This document shows, piece after piece, positions 12,331 to 26,019 of a DNA stretch of 64,000 nucleotides. The DNA comes from Mansonella perstans. Taxonomy: Eukaryota; Nematoda; Chromadorea; Rhabditida; Onchocercidae. The stretch's first letter is position 1, and each line of letters opens with the position of its first letter. A program made the translations under genes and the position numbers. Below the pieces are notes generated by a model. The model saw only the letters and a list, made by a program, of their open reading frames with translations. It was not told the origin of the DNA and did no database searches. The stretch lies in assembly GCA_037074765.1 (NCBI GenBank), contig JBAMDO010000113.1, positions 107,236 to 171,235 of the forward strand, read 5' to 3'.

Positions 12331-15300
12331 TCAATATTTTACATAATCCCTCAGCCAAGGATGCGTTCGAATTTCTACCGCTGTTGCTCGTTCCTCCACT
12401 TTCACACTTAAAATTTTCATCAAAAGATCTGCAAAAGAAGTCTTTTCATTAGTATTAATCGTTTTCAATTCAGAAATAAATAATTGTGATTCTCTTATAA
12501 TATCAGCTACTTCTAAATTCGACAAATACAAATGTTGTGAATTATTCATTAAGACAATAATTATTTAATTAATTGCAGATTGTTTATGAAGATGATATTA
12601 TACTCAAATGGTTTGTACTGTGAGTAGGATTACAAGAAATTTCAGATTCCCTTTTTAATAATCTTTTTTTCGGTGAATTGTGATTAAATGAATTTGAACC
12701 TCGTAAAGTTTAGAATTGATTACTTAAAATTTAAAATCAAAATTGATGATATATTAAAAAGCCATTCAAGTTATATTTGTTACTTCACCTGAAACACATC
12801 CATAACATTTCGGAACTTTTGACAGCAGACTTTTGTCATGCTTTTTTGACCATTTCCGATAAACAGCATCTTTTTTACTGCAAAAATAATTTAATTGGGT
12901 TTTTAAAGCAGTCATAGATTTTGTTAATTAAGAGATAGATTGATTATGCTTTTCTTCACATTTGATTTTCTCAAATGCTTAATATTAAATAATCAGAAAT
13001 CAAAAAAAAGAAAATTCACCTATTTGCAACATCCCATGGAAGACATTGTTGCACCAAAAAATACAAGAAAATACCACATGCCCAAATATCCGCACAATCA
13101 GGCCTAAAAAAGCATGAAGATAAATGACAATAAATACAAATGATTTATTGCGTTGCATTTTTCGTTCTAAATTTTTATAACTCCACAGATTTAATTAATT
13201 TCATAAAATTTTTTATTCGGATAAGAAAAACTTTTCGTTAAATTTATGCAAATTTTCGAAATTTTAGACTGTTTTAAAAGAAATTCAATATAACAGATAT
13301 AACAGATATATTCAAAAGTAACAGATATATAACAGATACATTCAAAAGTAACAGACATATAACAGATACATTCAAAAGTAATTTAACACTTCTTTTCCTT
13401 CTTCATTTAAAACAAAAAAAGTTCATTAAAATCAATTATTTCAATCCGTTCATATTAATGATACATACCTGTATCGCTTTTTGAATGTTTCAGGTGCAGC
13501 ATATGATTCGGTGAAATATACGGGATAAGGAAATTTAAGATTAGATATGAAATATCTTGCTTCATCAAAATCTGTTAATTTTACAGTACCTGACAATTAA
13601 TTAATTTTAATAAAAATATTAGAAAGTAGACATAATTTGCCTATTTGAAATGGGCATAACTTCATTCCAACTTTTTTCGAAAATTTCATTCCTCAATATA
13701 TGGTATCAAAATTTTTCAGCTTTGAATTATACCATCTCTTGTAAGAAGGCAATTCTCCGGCTTGATATCCATGTGCGCAATATTCAATCCATGAATATGT
13801 TCCACTGCGCTTAATAGATCATTGAAGAATGATTGCGCTTTTTTTACGTCTAATAATCGATTTTCTAGAGTTAAAAGCAAATTTACATCTGACATTATGC
13901 AATTGGTACGTTAAAATTATGCTTAATATATCAAATAAAATTTAGAAAACAAATTTTTGAAATTATTAATTGAGTTTGTTAAATTAAAAATAGAAAAATT
14001 TTAATAATGATCATGCCCTTGATGTAGTATTCATTCATGTAATCAAAAAGGCATCCACCATCGGCATATTCCATGAATTGTTCCCAACATAGGCCTACTT
14101 GACGAAAACCGACCAGTGCGGCAATATTTGAATGCTTTCCGATACGTTTCATCATTTCCAAATCCTAATTAATTTCCTAATTAATTCCTTTCCTTTTTTC
14201 CCTTAGTATAATTTGATATAAAGCTGATTATTCATGAATTCAATCGTTTTATCAAGTTGCTAGTTAAATAATTAATCACATTAAATAAAGGCTCATTTCA
14301 TTCAGCAATATTCTGAAAGTTGTTTGTAGAATAAATACTAAAAACTTTTGCCATTCGATAGCTATCAATGTTGATCTCACCAGTTCCACTTGCAGTTTTA
14401 TGGTATTAGCAATTTCTTCCTGAGCTTTTTCGTCATCTTCATAAACAACGGTACTCCGATCTTGTTTACGGTTCTTCCGCATTGCAAAAACTTCGCCAGT
14501 ATTAGTTGTTGCAAGATATGTTTTGAAATTACTCCCTGCAAAAACCCAATGAAAGAATAAAAAAACTCATAAAAAAAGGAAAATTTAAAAAAAAATTTTA
14601 TTCATCTTCAAGTTACCAAAAAAAAAAAAGAAAAACGAAATTTTTATACTTTATACAATAATTTAAAAGCATTTAAAGGAATTATTTTTGTCAAATGGAT
14701 TAATCTTTTCCACTGCTACTTCCACACTGTTCAATACAGCTACCTGTTGAAGGTCAAAAGAAATTCCAGAATGCAAGGAGGAATCTTTATTACATAATCT
14801 TATTAAAAGAGGAAAAATTAATCGGAAATCAGTCATTTAAAACAAATTTCATTTTTTTTTTTGGTTTTTGGTGTGTTTTAATTTCGATGAAAAAGATGGA
14901 AATAATTTTTTGTGGATTTACTTCATAACATGTTACATACTTATTTACAGTGCAATCATTTTCTTAATATTATCGCCATGTTTTATTTATACAATGATTT
15001 ATTATCGCTTTTATTATCGTAGATTGAATATATTGTAAATTATGCTGATTGGATGTACTGTATATCACACCACCAGATTGGATTATTATCGATTAGCTAG
15101 TTGTGTGGAATAAAACATGATTTTCTGGCGAATAACGGAAAATATAGCGGAATGATAAAAATAACTTGAAAGCTATAATTAAATTCAATTTACCTTCACC
15201 AATTGCTCGTTTAAACAACCATTGCTTTCCACGTAATGAAGTAGGCATACGTGTTTCGTCAATTCTAGTTTTTTTGAAATTTAAATCATATTTGATATTA

Positions 15301-16327
15301 CCGTAATTTCCATCAATTTTAGAAGTAATAAAGCTATCTCTGATTACTTCACTGTCAAGTGGAAAGTTTTCATCACTGATTACTTCACTGTCAAGTGTTG
15401 AACTTTTTTCGGTTACATCCATTTGCGTCTAAAGACAAATAAATCAATTTTTTTTTGCTTCCTTGAAAATATTTCATTTTCTTTCATATTGAAAAAGTAA
15501 AAATTGATGAAGGAAACTTGAAATATTCCAATATTTACATAAATTATTTAAATAACATTATGAAATACAAATTTGTGTAATATATTTGAAATGAAAAAAG
15601 AATCTTTGATATTACTTTAATCAGTTTCCCCTTTTTAAAAAACCCCAACCAATTAACTATTTGATCATTTGATGAAGGCCGATAATATTGCTTATTCCAT
15701 TCAACTTTACTATAGACAAATCATTAATTATTGTAATTAAATTTGTCTAGTGAACATTACATGAACAAATTCTTACAAGTTTGTAAAAAAAGCTTACACA
15801 AAAAATGCTCCAACTTAATGACGTAGATTCTGAATAACTTGCTATGACCGTACCGTACTCAATTATCTCTGCACAAATATACAAAAAGAGAAAAGTTTTA
15901 TTTTAAGATGTTAATATCGACGTAAATAAATCTGTCACATCTTATACAAGAAATTTTCACAACCACTTAATTTATCAAAAAACAAATTCACATTTTATTT
16001 CATTTCATCAAATAGAAAAGAGAAAAAACTTGAATGACATACTGAATAGCAGCATAATTAATATCCCTAAGATCTTAATGAATGGTTAAGAATTTTAATA
16101 AATAAATGATCCAATGACTCTTTGTGTTATCCGAAACATAATCAAGCAAAATTTGGCATGAAAAATCCTAAAAAATTACAACGAATATTAGAAATATCCA
16201 AAATGACCGCATCAGAGAAGACAAACGACGAATAACTGTTGCTCACATTAGAATCAGACAAAGTAGCCATTGTCCAAACTTCTTCAACTAAATCCTTTTG
16301 CTCCATCGCACTCTCTTCCTGTCGCAT
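12331..16327 (-). CDS. Divergent Ser/Thr protein kinase (CHK1/CAMK-like)
   Basis: Nine exons, all phases agree: 16327-16247, 15428-15194, 14535-14381, 14164-14017, 13864-13733, 13589-13469, 13103-13020, 12877-12789, 12512-12331; 408 residues. Gly-rich loop near residue 103 (IGEGSNF), hinge-side FMEYADGG, catalytic loop HMDIKPEN (D239, K241, N244), metal site DFD at 257-259, YAAPE at 280-284, subdomain IX DIWACGIFLYFLV and LPW, and a closing HPWL. Oddities: HRD is HMD, DFG is DFD, and the ATP lysine motif reads FAMRK, so the lysine is replaced by Arg or displaced by one. The catalytic Asp, Lys and Asn and the first metal Asp are kept, so activity is possible. The intron after 14017 uses a GC donor. 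The first exon (27 residues) is inferred from phase and coding look; Met at 15422 is the alternative start. Confidence 0.85.
13291..13380. repeat. 30-bp tandem repeat, three copies, kinase intron
   Basis: The unit acagatatataacagataca followed by ttcaaaagta occurs three times with few changes. Confidence 0.85.
14015..14016 (-). other. GC splice donor (GC-AG intron) in the kinase gene
   Basis: The exon ends ATC AAG G and the intron begins GCATGA; there is no GT for more than 20 bases. The next exon needs exactly one carried base (G + AA) to give EYYIKENRLL and the catalytic loop. Confidence 0.8.
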
Positions 16328-19300
16328 TGACCATCAATTATATATGCATAACACCTGAAAGGGTCACAACTATTAATAGCATGATCTAGAGGTTCTGTCA
16401 AAAAATGTCACTCCTATCAACAACTTCTTGCCCTTTGATGTTTCTATAACATTAGAGTGCCTTTGACTGTTATTACTTTCCCTTTCAATATTATCGCTGA
16501 GGGTTTAGGTATGATATCTTCTACTAACTTTATATTTTGTGACTACGATTATTATCTTTATACATAAGCGTATTTTTAGCACTTAAAAAGTCCATTTTTT
16601 GCATTATATTTTCTCCAGGCACATAATTATTATCGACTTTATCATTAGATGCAATCTATACTTTCGTTTGAATTAACCATAATGATGGAAGAAAGATGTT
16701 AGAATATTGAACGCAAGTTCTCCAAAAATAAATTTAACATGTGTTAAGGAAGTAATAGATAAGTAAGGTTGAAAAGCAATAAACTAATATTTGAAGGGAA
16801 GTTATTTAGGCATGCATTTAAACGTACGTCAAGAAAGTAGGAATAAGTACAAAAAATTTTTATTTAAAAATGTATAAATATCATAGATTGAAAAAAAAGT
16901 GATAGGAAGAAAGCAATTGTTCTGTGTCTTTTGCAGTTACATAAGCATCCTGTATAGGTAGGATCAATTATGAATTCCTGGAGACTAATAATTAATTAAA
17001 TTCCGATGCATTTTATTGTTTAAATCTGAAAAACTTTCAATCAAAGACAAATAAAAGGCCTATGATATTGTTTTGCATTCAATAAAAGATATTAGGAATT
17101 AAAACATTCTTTTCTACGGAAAAGAAGGTGGAAAAATTTAAAAAAAACGTAAGTATACAGCAAAAAAGTAAGGGAAAAATACAGCTAATGGGAAAAACTA
17201 CAGTGTAGAGTAAGATATACATTCTTCTGTGTACTTCTATTTGTAATCAGATCATCTGGCAATCTTATCGTTTTAAGTGGCTTTTAGTGACGCCAATTAT
17301 TTGGTTCCATTCCCTCATTGGCAATCATCAACCTCTGGTACTGCATCTGTTGCCATGTTCACATATATAATAACATCATTTACAAATATTTCATCTCAAC
17401 AAGTATTCCGTTGCTGACCTTTGATCAACCATAATTGCTGAAGTGATCATCTTAATAATTCCGTTGATGGATGCAATTTGCTGGACTGATAACAAATTGA
17501 AAAGTAAAATGCTAACAGTACTTATTTCATGTTTAGCAAATGTGCTGATAGAGTGGAAATTCCTCAAAGAAAATTTAATAAGATTTTGTTACCATTGATT
17601 ACAATAACTCTAACTTTTCCGTCTTTTCATTACAGAAGAGATGACATTGAAAAAAAGGAGGATACTTGTTATCATATTTAATATCTGCTATTATATTTGA
17701 ATTTTATCAAATAAAATTTTAAGTTATAACAATTTTATATAATTGAAATATTTCAATGAATTTACCTTGATCCTTTATTATTCTAATTTCCGCATAGAAA
17801 CTTATTGGAAAGTTTTTAATCATAAAGATCCATAACTATGTTGTAAGATAATTACACATCGATAATAGTATGAACAGTGATAACAATAGCTATAGTAATG
17901 AGATGGTAAAGAAACCCTTTTTTTTTTTTTAATTTAAAAAAGAAGGAAGTGAAGAAAAATGTTGCGATAAAGGAATGCAAGTACAAAATGAAAAAGCATA
18001 GAGAAGTTAGTCATTCACTATTAATAATTAAAATTAATTAATTGAAGCAATTGCAAGAAAACAACAAAATTGTGAATTTTAAGTAATACTTAGAATACGT
18101 CATGAGAATGATAAGTTAGTGATAAAATAAACTTTCTCTATAAAATAAACTTTTTAACGGCTGTTCAATTTCACGTTTTTACATGATACATGTTTCCGTG
18201 ACACTCGTCGTGCGATGCTAGCATTATCAAAAAATTTCATTTATATTAGATGATAATATCATCAATTTCTTCAATGAATTTTGCTATTATATTATAATTT
18301 TGTTTTATTATTGCAATAATTTTTTATTAATTCATTAAATGCAATAACTACTGAATTAAAAAAAAAATTGCAAGTATTTCATGATTAAATTTAAAAATTT
18401 GACTGATAAAATTTCAGCCTTAATTTTTATGGAATTTCCAACACGAGAAGAATTGCTTTATATTTAACTTCGAATTATTTGTTCAGCCATTTATGCAAAA
18501 ATTCATTAATTGCAAGTTCACTTCTCGTCTACAAATTATAATTAATTGGAAGGAAAATCATATCGTTCGGTTCAACACCCATTTTTCTCAAATCAAATTC
18601 AAATTAGTTAAATTTTAAACTAAAAAAATGTATTTGCTAATAATTAACAACACCTATGGGAATCAAAATGTTCCATTTAGCAATTCTGTGTCTTTTCAAA
18701 TATTTCAGAATCAATTAATAGTGACCATTTTTGAATATTCGATGTCTGGCCCAAAACGGCTTTTCTCTTCTCTCCTTTAAAAGTTGTTGTTAAAAAGAAG
18801 CATGAAAGTTAATTCAAAGAATAATGAGATGGCACTAAATGAGACCCATAATGATTGATAAATGAATTTTTCATTTAATGCTATTCCTATCACTTAGTAA
18901 TGGTTGAATGAATACTTCCATCAATTTGTATTGTTCTTTTCTTGACTTCTCGTTCCTTTTATTTTAACTTTAAACTTTTAAATAAGCAAAAATAACAGCT
19001 CATTTGCGACTGATAAGGCTGATGGATTGATGACCAAATTTTTATCACTTCATGAATTCGATTGAAAGATTATTATAACAATTTCAATCAAGTTTCGTTT
19101 GGAAAAATGAAAGTGCCAAATTCTGATTAAAATTTATCCATGAATTTGTTTGAGTTTACCACAAACAATCTTATCGAACTTTTGCCCAGAAAGACAAGAA
19201 TGATTGAATAATTTGCTAAAGTTCTCTTATTTCACTTTGCACACCTGATAAATTTCATCATCAGTTTGATTGAAATTTTATTTCTGATCCCTTGTTTGTC

Positions 19301-22300
19301 TTACACTTAACAAATAAACGTTTAGAAATTCCATCAACAAGTAAACAATCCTTTAATTCTTGTATTTTCCATTCTATTTAATAAAAACTCTTAATTCATT
19401 AATTTAGAAAATCACCAGTACCAGCCAATTTCTTTAGATATAGATAGAAATTTTACAATAATATAAAAGGGTGAAAAATTCTAATTTGTTTTGTCCAACT
19501 TCTCTTTTAACACCACCTTTTTTTTATTGTTATTACTAATATCTTTTTAATTACCGTATAATTTTCGCATTGTTTTACAGGTGTCGTTCAGTTTATCAGA
19601 ATTTGATATTTAATTGTGCATTCTTTCAAGTTATTTTGTCATTTATTGAAAAAATTTGTTTTAAAATTTTTTCTTTAACTTACGATGGATGAAATTAGCA
19701 TTACTGATTGAACTTTTTGACAAATCATTTGTCTTCGTCAGCTGTTTGATTCGTTTTGCAAATCGTCTCTTGTGATTGTAGCAAAAATAACTAGTGAACA
19801 TGTTTATATTATAAATATTCATTGCAATGCTAAGATAATATTTAAAATTGTCATTTTTAAAAATTGAGCATGAAAATATTGGACTTATTTTAACAAGCGA
19901 TACAGCAAGCAATTTTCGAAAATTGAAAAAATTTGATTTCAAAAAAAAGAATTGAAAATGATAAACACAATTGTTTTACTTTGCTCTGTTTAATTTGCAG
20001 CACTTTATCACAATTATATTAAACGCTTCACTTATATTTATTATTTAGATTAATTAATAATTAAAGGAATTGAAAAGAATTAGTTTGTATTTCCTGTACT
20101 TTTATTCATTTGTTTACATGATAGTTTGCTGTCGGTAAAAAAAAAAGAAACTTTGGGGAATTTTTTAATTTCTAACACTGAGACAATTAATGCCAGTAAC
20201 TAAATTGAGTGAGAGGAAAGTGAGAGGCGAGCATCGAAAATTGGGAAAAAAGCGAAATTTCGTTTAACAATCTGATGTTATGCCAAAAATGTCTGCAGCA
20301 TTTTTCCGCCTCCTACGGGATGGATTTTGTCACAAATAAAAATTGAAACTTTTGATGAAAACGGAAAGTTTTTATAAATTTTTGTCTTTTTTTATTGTCT
20401 AATTTACTTTAAGAATATTCAAGAAATTATTTTGCAAAAAAAAAAAGAAATGGAATTAAGTGGCGTCCACTGATAGAAATTAATGAATTTCGATAAACTT
20501 AAATAAAAATTGAACTTTCAATTTGTTGCTAGTAATTAATGATTCTGTTCGTTTCTTTTTTTGAAAGAATCACTTTTTTGTGAAAAAAGCATCATGTCAT
20601 TTCTGAAGAAGTTGAAATAACAACAAGGAACTTTTGTTCCACTAATTACCATCAAATAAAGTTAGTGACGCTAATTAATCCGAACTAATTGATTTAATAG
20701 AAATCCAATATTCACTCACCATTTTCCATTCATTGACCACACTCAGCATAAATCATAACAGAAGGAGCAGAACGAGTTCATTATCATGAATGTTTACATG
20801 GATGCATATAAATATTCAAAATAACATTAATTATGAATGAAATAATTTAAATTCCTTTTCTTCTTTTTTCTTTCCTTCTCCCTCTCTCTCTCTTCTCTTC
20901 CTTCCTGTCTAATTTCAATTACAAATATTCCAGGAATAAAATTTATCACAACATCTAGCATAAAAAGACAACAAAAATTCCTTATTTAAAAAGTTAATTA
21001 TGATATAAATTAATTGCTATTTAAAATTAATTAATATTTCTTTTCAGTGACAGCAAAAAAAGAATTTCACATTTTATTTTTTATTAAAACAAAAAATTTA
21101 TTTCTATTTTAGGAAAAGAAAAGAAAAAAACAAAAAAGCAAATATTAAGAAACTTTAATGGGAGCAAATAGCTTTTTATCATGACAAAAAGGACGAAAAG
21201 ATTAGGACATTGAAATTTTAAATCAGCTGGGATTTATTTGTCTCATTGACAGATGATCAACTGTTACTTTTTTCTTTCTCCTTCCTCTTTTCCTCAATCT
21301 CCGACTTTTTTGAAAAATAATAGAATGATTAAGTAAGAAAGTGATTTTCTCTGACGGATCTCAAAAAAAAAAAAAAACTCTAAAAAACTTACCACCCACA
21401 CAATAACTAAATTATTCATTTCAACAATTCTTTTTTCCTTTTTTCCATGCTTTGGGCCTTTCTCATTTATGCAAATATGATAGACAAACAGATTGAAATG
21501 CAAATTTTTCATCATTTTAACAAAAATAAGAGAAATAAAGGAAAAGCCAATCAGTCAATCAATTACTCAATCTTCTCTATGTTTTCAATTTGCTGTATTA
21601 ATTATTTTTTGACAATTTTGAATTGGACCATTTTAACTAAGGCATAATTTGTGATGTGATTTGATGCTTTAATCAAAATTTGATATTATTTTCTAGAAAA
21701 AGGAAAGAGAGAAAGGAAGAGAAGGAAAGAACTAAATATGAAATTGCAACAAATTTTCATTTTATTTTATAATAACAATAATAAAAAGGCTGAAAATGCT
21801 GATGAAAATTGAGAAAATAAAGTGAAAAGACCAATTAGAACTTATTGAATACAAATTTAAACTCCCTTGTTAATTTTTCGTAATTTTTTTCATTACTCGT
21901 TGCTCATTCAAATTTAACTCGAATGTTCACATTGCAAAACATTGTCCTTCTTCTTTTCTAAAATATTTAATTAAATGATGAATACATAATTTTAAATTTA
22001 TAAAAATACTTCAGCGAAAAACAATAGATGGTATTATTACAGTAATTAAATAAACGATACTATTTGCAATGAAAAGATATGATTTTTATGAGTGTTATAG
22101 CTCTCCATATAAGCTCAAAAGTAGAAGTCTGAACTACTCTATTCTAGCTTTTAGCTATATTATTTTTGCATTCATCAAAAATCTATTCCATCTTTTATCA
22201 GTTTTCATCTATAATCTTTAAACAGCTATTACTTTTCCCTTTAAGCTTACTTTATTTCATTTCCTCCCTTCATTCTTCATAAATTTTCATTTTTTACAAA

Positions 22301-25300
22301 TAATCAATATTGTTATCATTTAATATTATTTAGTTATTTACAGGTACTACTTGCAATTAAAAAAAAAAAAAAGAAATGAATAAAATTTATTTATCATTCT
22401 AATAAACTATCGTTTGTTTTAAAGCAAGAATGGATGGAAAAATTGATAAACTATTTGAAATGCTGTAAATGGGAGAGGAGCCAGAAGTGCACATTGCGTA
22501 CATATTCAAGAAGTAAGTATATCACATAATTTATATTTCTCAAACTGAAATTCTTCGAGAAAACTATTGGCCAGAAAACCAAAAGAAGTGTTTGGCCATT
22601 TCTGATTGTTATATAATGTTTCTTTCACTATTTTCATCTTTTCATAATCAGTTTATTCATTTTCTCAGGCTAATTTAATTCTCATCATTGTTTGGCCTTT
22701 TTTTTTTAAAACTGCTTTTGAAAAAGAGAAATTTCATGAACTCTTTGTTTGCATTTAATTTTTTGTAATTTTACGCGAAAGTTTTCACGCAACAAAACTT
22801 GGAAAACTTGTAATTAACAATGATTAAAATAAGTGTATTAGATTTCGTGTCTGATTAAATAACTAATAATCTTACCATTAATGATACATCGATTTTTTTA
22901 CCATTTCAACATTCATAAATTTTAAAAATTTTAAGTGCGATTTGGTAATTTGCGTGTAAATATATGTATGCGCTATATGTTTATAAATTCTAATACTAAT
23001 GTCAGATGACTGCAATGAGATGATAGGGAATGATAGTGACAATTCTTGTCAAAAACTGATAACAAAAGTGATAAGAAATATGCCAAACATATCTTATTAA
23101 GTTAGAATTTTAAATAAGAATTTTTGAAAACTTTACAATCTGTGATTAAATTTTCATTTTCACGAAATTTAACAAATAAATTTCATCATTGTTTGATGAA
23201 CTCATTAGCTCACTAACGAATATTTGAAAAATTACTTAGTATGTATATATTTGATGAAAAATGAGAAAAATACTGAGTCTTTTTTCAATGCTAAAGCATT
23301 CTGGCTTGATTTATCAACGCTCAAAAAACGAAATTAATATAAATGAGAAGCAAAGAAGAAAAAACGAAAGATAGTGATTAAGGAAGAGAATATTAAAGAA
23401 TAAAAAGGAAATTTTCAGTTCATAAAAAAAAATTTATCTCTTCGTACCACTTGCATGCTATTTTTATTTCAAATTTGCAAATAATAGGAGATAGACTTTA
23501 GAAATTTATGTCACGTAAAAAACGTGGGCAAATTTCTTAAACGTGAACTTCACGCGTTTAATATTATTTTGCGTCTTTTTCCGTTTACATATGTTTCATA
23601 AATTTCTCCACGCATTTAAAATTTCATCTTTCCATTCTTTTCTCTCATCTTTTTTTAAAATTTCACTTCTTTCACGCCAATATCTCGAGTTTCTTTGCAT
23701 CTTTTTTTTATGAAAAATAACTTCAGAAAAAACTGCGAAGCATGTATCGCCCAAATTTATTCATGAGCGCAGTTGTCACATTTATGGCATTTTTCTTTTT
23801 TTTTTGCTCTCTTAAATGAATATAATTTTATGGTAGTTATAAAAATTGCTACGCATATTATTTTGTTCTGACAATCTATAGCAGAATTTTCCAGCTTTTC
23901 AATTTCAAAATCGTACTGAATTATCAGGCTCATATCATTTCAACAATTAGCAACAATGCTAAACATCAAATTGAAAATTTCACTTCCAAGCTTTAAATCC
24001 TTAAATTTTAGAAATTTTATCGAATTTATAATTATATCATTTAAGATTAATTCCAGAATAATTTTAACAGTAAATTTACGTAATTTCAATCAATTTATTA
24101 TGTAATATATCTCTTTATAAAATGTCTATAGTCAAACTAATCGTATTTTTTTTAAATTATTCATCTGTATTTTGTAACATAAACACTTGAAAATTAATCA
24201 GTACAAACGAATAATTTACAAAAATTAGTGAGGAGGAATAAATGATTGTGACAAAAGGTTTTCTTGTTTTGCATTTTGACCCCTAACAAAATAATATAAT
24301 TCAATTCGAATCTTTCAAAGTCAACAAAAGGAAATTGTTTCAAATTTAATTATTTTTTCTTTTAATATTTTCCATCTTTTCGCTATGAAGCAATTAAATG
24401 AACGTATTATTATATCGTTTTTCACTGCAATTAATGCAATATTGGAAATTGTTTCAAATTTAGAAAACTGCAGCTATCATAACAGTCACTTTTCTGGCTT
24501 ATTTTGTAACTTTTGCAGTTTTTTGTTTCACACATTTTCTAACACTTCTAAAGTTTTGAAAAGATACTAAATAATGAAGTAAAAGAAGAGAAAGGAAGGG
24601 AAAAATTGGAAAACTGAAATTTATTCATTCATTTTTTTTTTTTGCTAGTACTTTATTACATGAGTGAAATTTGAAGAGTTTGTTCTCTCCATTCCCTTTT
24701 TTTCAAAAGAAAGAAACTGCATTCTTTCTAACTTCTATAATCCTTCCTTGAAGGAAACATTTTCTTAAGTCATACTTTGTGGTTTTATTTTGAAGCAAAT
24801 TGCCAATGAATTCTGTAGTAAAGATAAAGAGAGTGGGAAAACGAAGATTGGGTAGCAAGGAAGAAAGACATTAATGTTTACGATGCTATAAAATTTGATT
24901 TGTTATAAAATAAATTAAAAGTTTGATTCAATTATAACGAAATATTAGGAGGAATTTTTGAAAAATTTTCGCATTGTTCAAGTAAGTAAGGAAATATTTA
25001 GTGTTTTTATTGATCACATGAAATGCTTTCAAGGTTAAAGCGAATAATATGTAGATTTTAAATAGCGGCATGATCAAACAAAATTGATCGGATAGCAGTC
25101 ATAATGAATCCCATCACTTGATAGGGATGGATAGCGATAATAAGATTATTATTTCAATAAATTTTAGTGATGAATGTTATTTGATATAGTACTGATGAGT
25201 CTAATAATTTACTTAAACTGCCATAACTCGTATTCATTAGCAATTAAAGATAAGAAATGGTGAGGTTAGAAAACAAAAAATTTTATTATTCTTAAAAATA

Positions 25301-25977
25301 ACCATAACTCACTTCCAGATTTTGTGTAAAATACCAACTGACACCTGCCATAAACACCTACTCATTTTTATAATTGACTTCAAATATTTAGTCGAAGCAT
25401 AGCTGAAATGTGCATTCTCTCCTACCGCTAATTTTGTTAATTTTAATTTTAAACTTACTGAATGAAAAGATGATTGAAAAAAATTTTTTATATATTAACA
25501 TCAATAATGGATAATTCCTTTTCCTTAAAAAATAATGAAATGATGAATAATTGTTTTTTTACAGCTTTTATTACCATATTGATACCAGTAGCGCTTAGAG
25601 AAAAGAAATCAAATAAAATTATGACTTTTTGAAGTTTATAGTAAACTAATGGAAGGCTTTTTTTCATATTTCGAAAATTTTTTCAAACGCTACTTACTGG
25701 TAGGATTAAATAAGAGCAGAAAAATTGAGAAGAAAAAGAGATGTTGGAATGTCGATTAGCTCAAAATTAAATTTAAGATATAATTTCGTCAAAGATTGTA
25801 AGACATGAAAATAAATTATTTATGTGCGAAAATTAAAATTAAGATTAACAAAAATTATATGTGCCTTTCTGTTCAACTATTGGACAAAAAATGGTGCAAA
25901 AAAGGAGTGACATTCAAAAATTAATCATTCCAAACTATCCCTCCTATTTTTCAGTCTTTTCTTACCTGTCGTTTCAG
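16328..25977. other. Long gene-poor stretch
   Basis: About 9.6 kb without a gene I can support. It holds AT-rich DNA, poly-A/T tracts, a CT-rich tract near 20871-20895 and a short frame at 22465-22512 (MGEEPEVHIAYIFK, ending on GTAAGTAT) that could be an isolated first exon. Distal regulatory DNA for acr-16 or an unrecognised ncRNA could sit here, but nothing shows it. Confidence 0.5.
25976..25977 (+). promoter_or_regulatory. Probable spliced-leader trans-splice acceptor of acr-16
   Basis: GTCGTTTCAG ends at 25977, 42 bases before the ATG at 26020, and matches the nematode acceptor consensus. No upstream coding exon was found, so trans-splicing is the simplest reading. Confidence 0.5.
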
Positions 25978-26019
25978 GTAACTATATTACAAATAAGAGA
26001 GGAAAAATCGTTTAACCGG

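Noticed and set aside
19661..19942. Minus ORF of 93 codons with a basic stretch resembling the end of a receptor
   Set aside because: No ATG start, no further exons in phase, and no NPxxY-type or other family motif; composition fits chance.
21294..21647. Short ORFs on both strands
   Set aside because: AT-rich, low-complexity peptides with no motif and no splice support.
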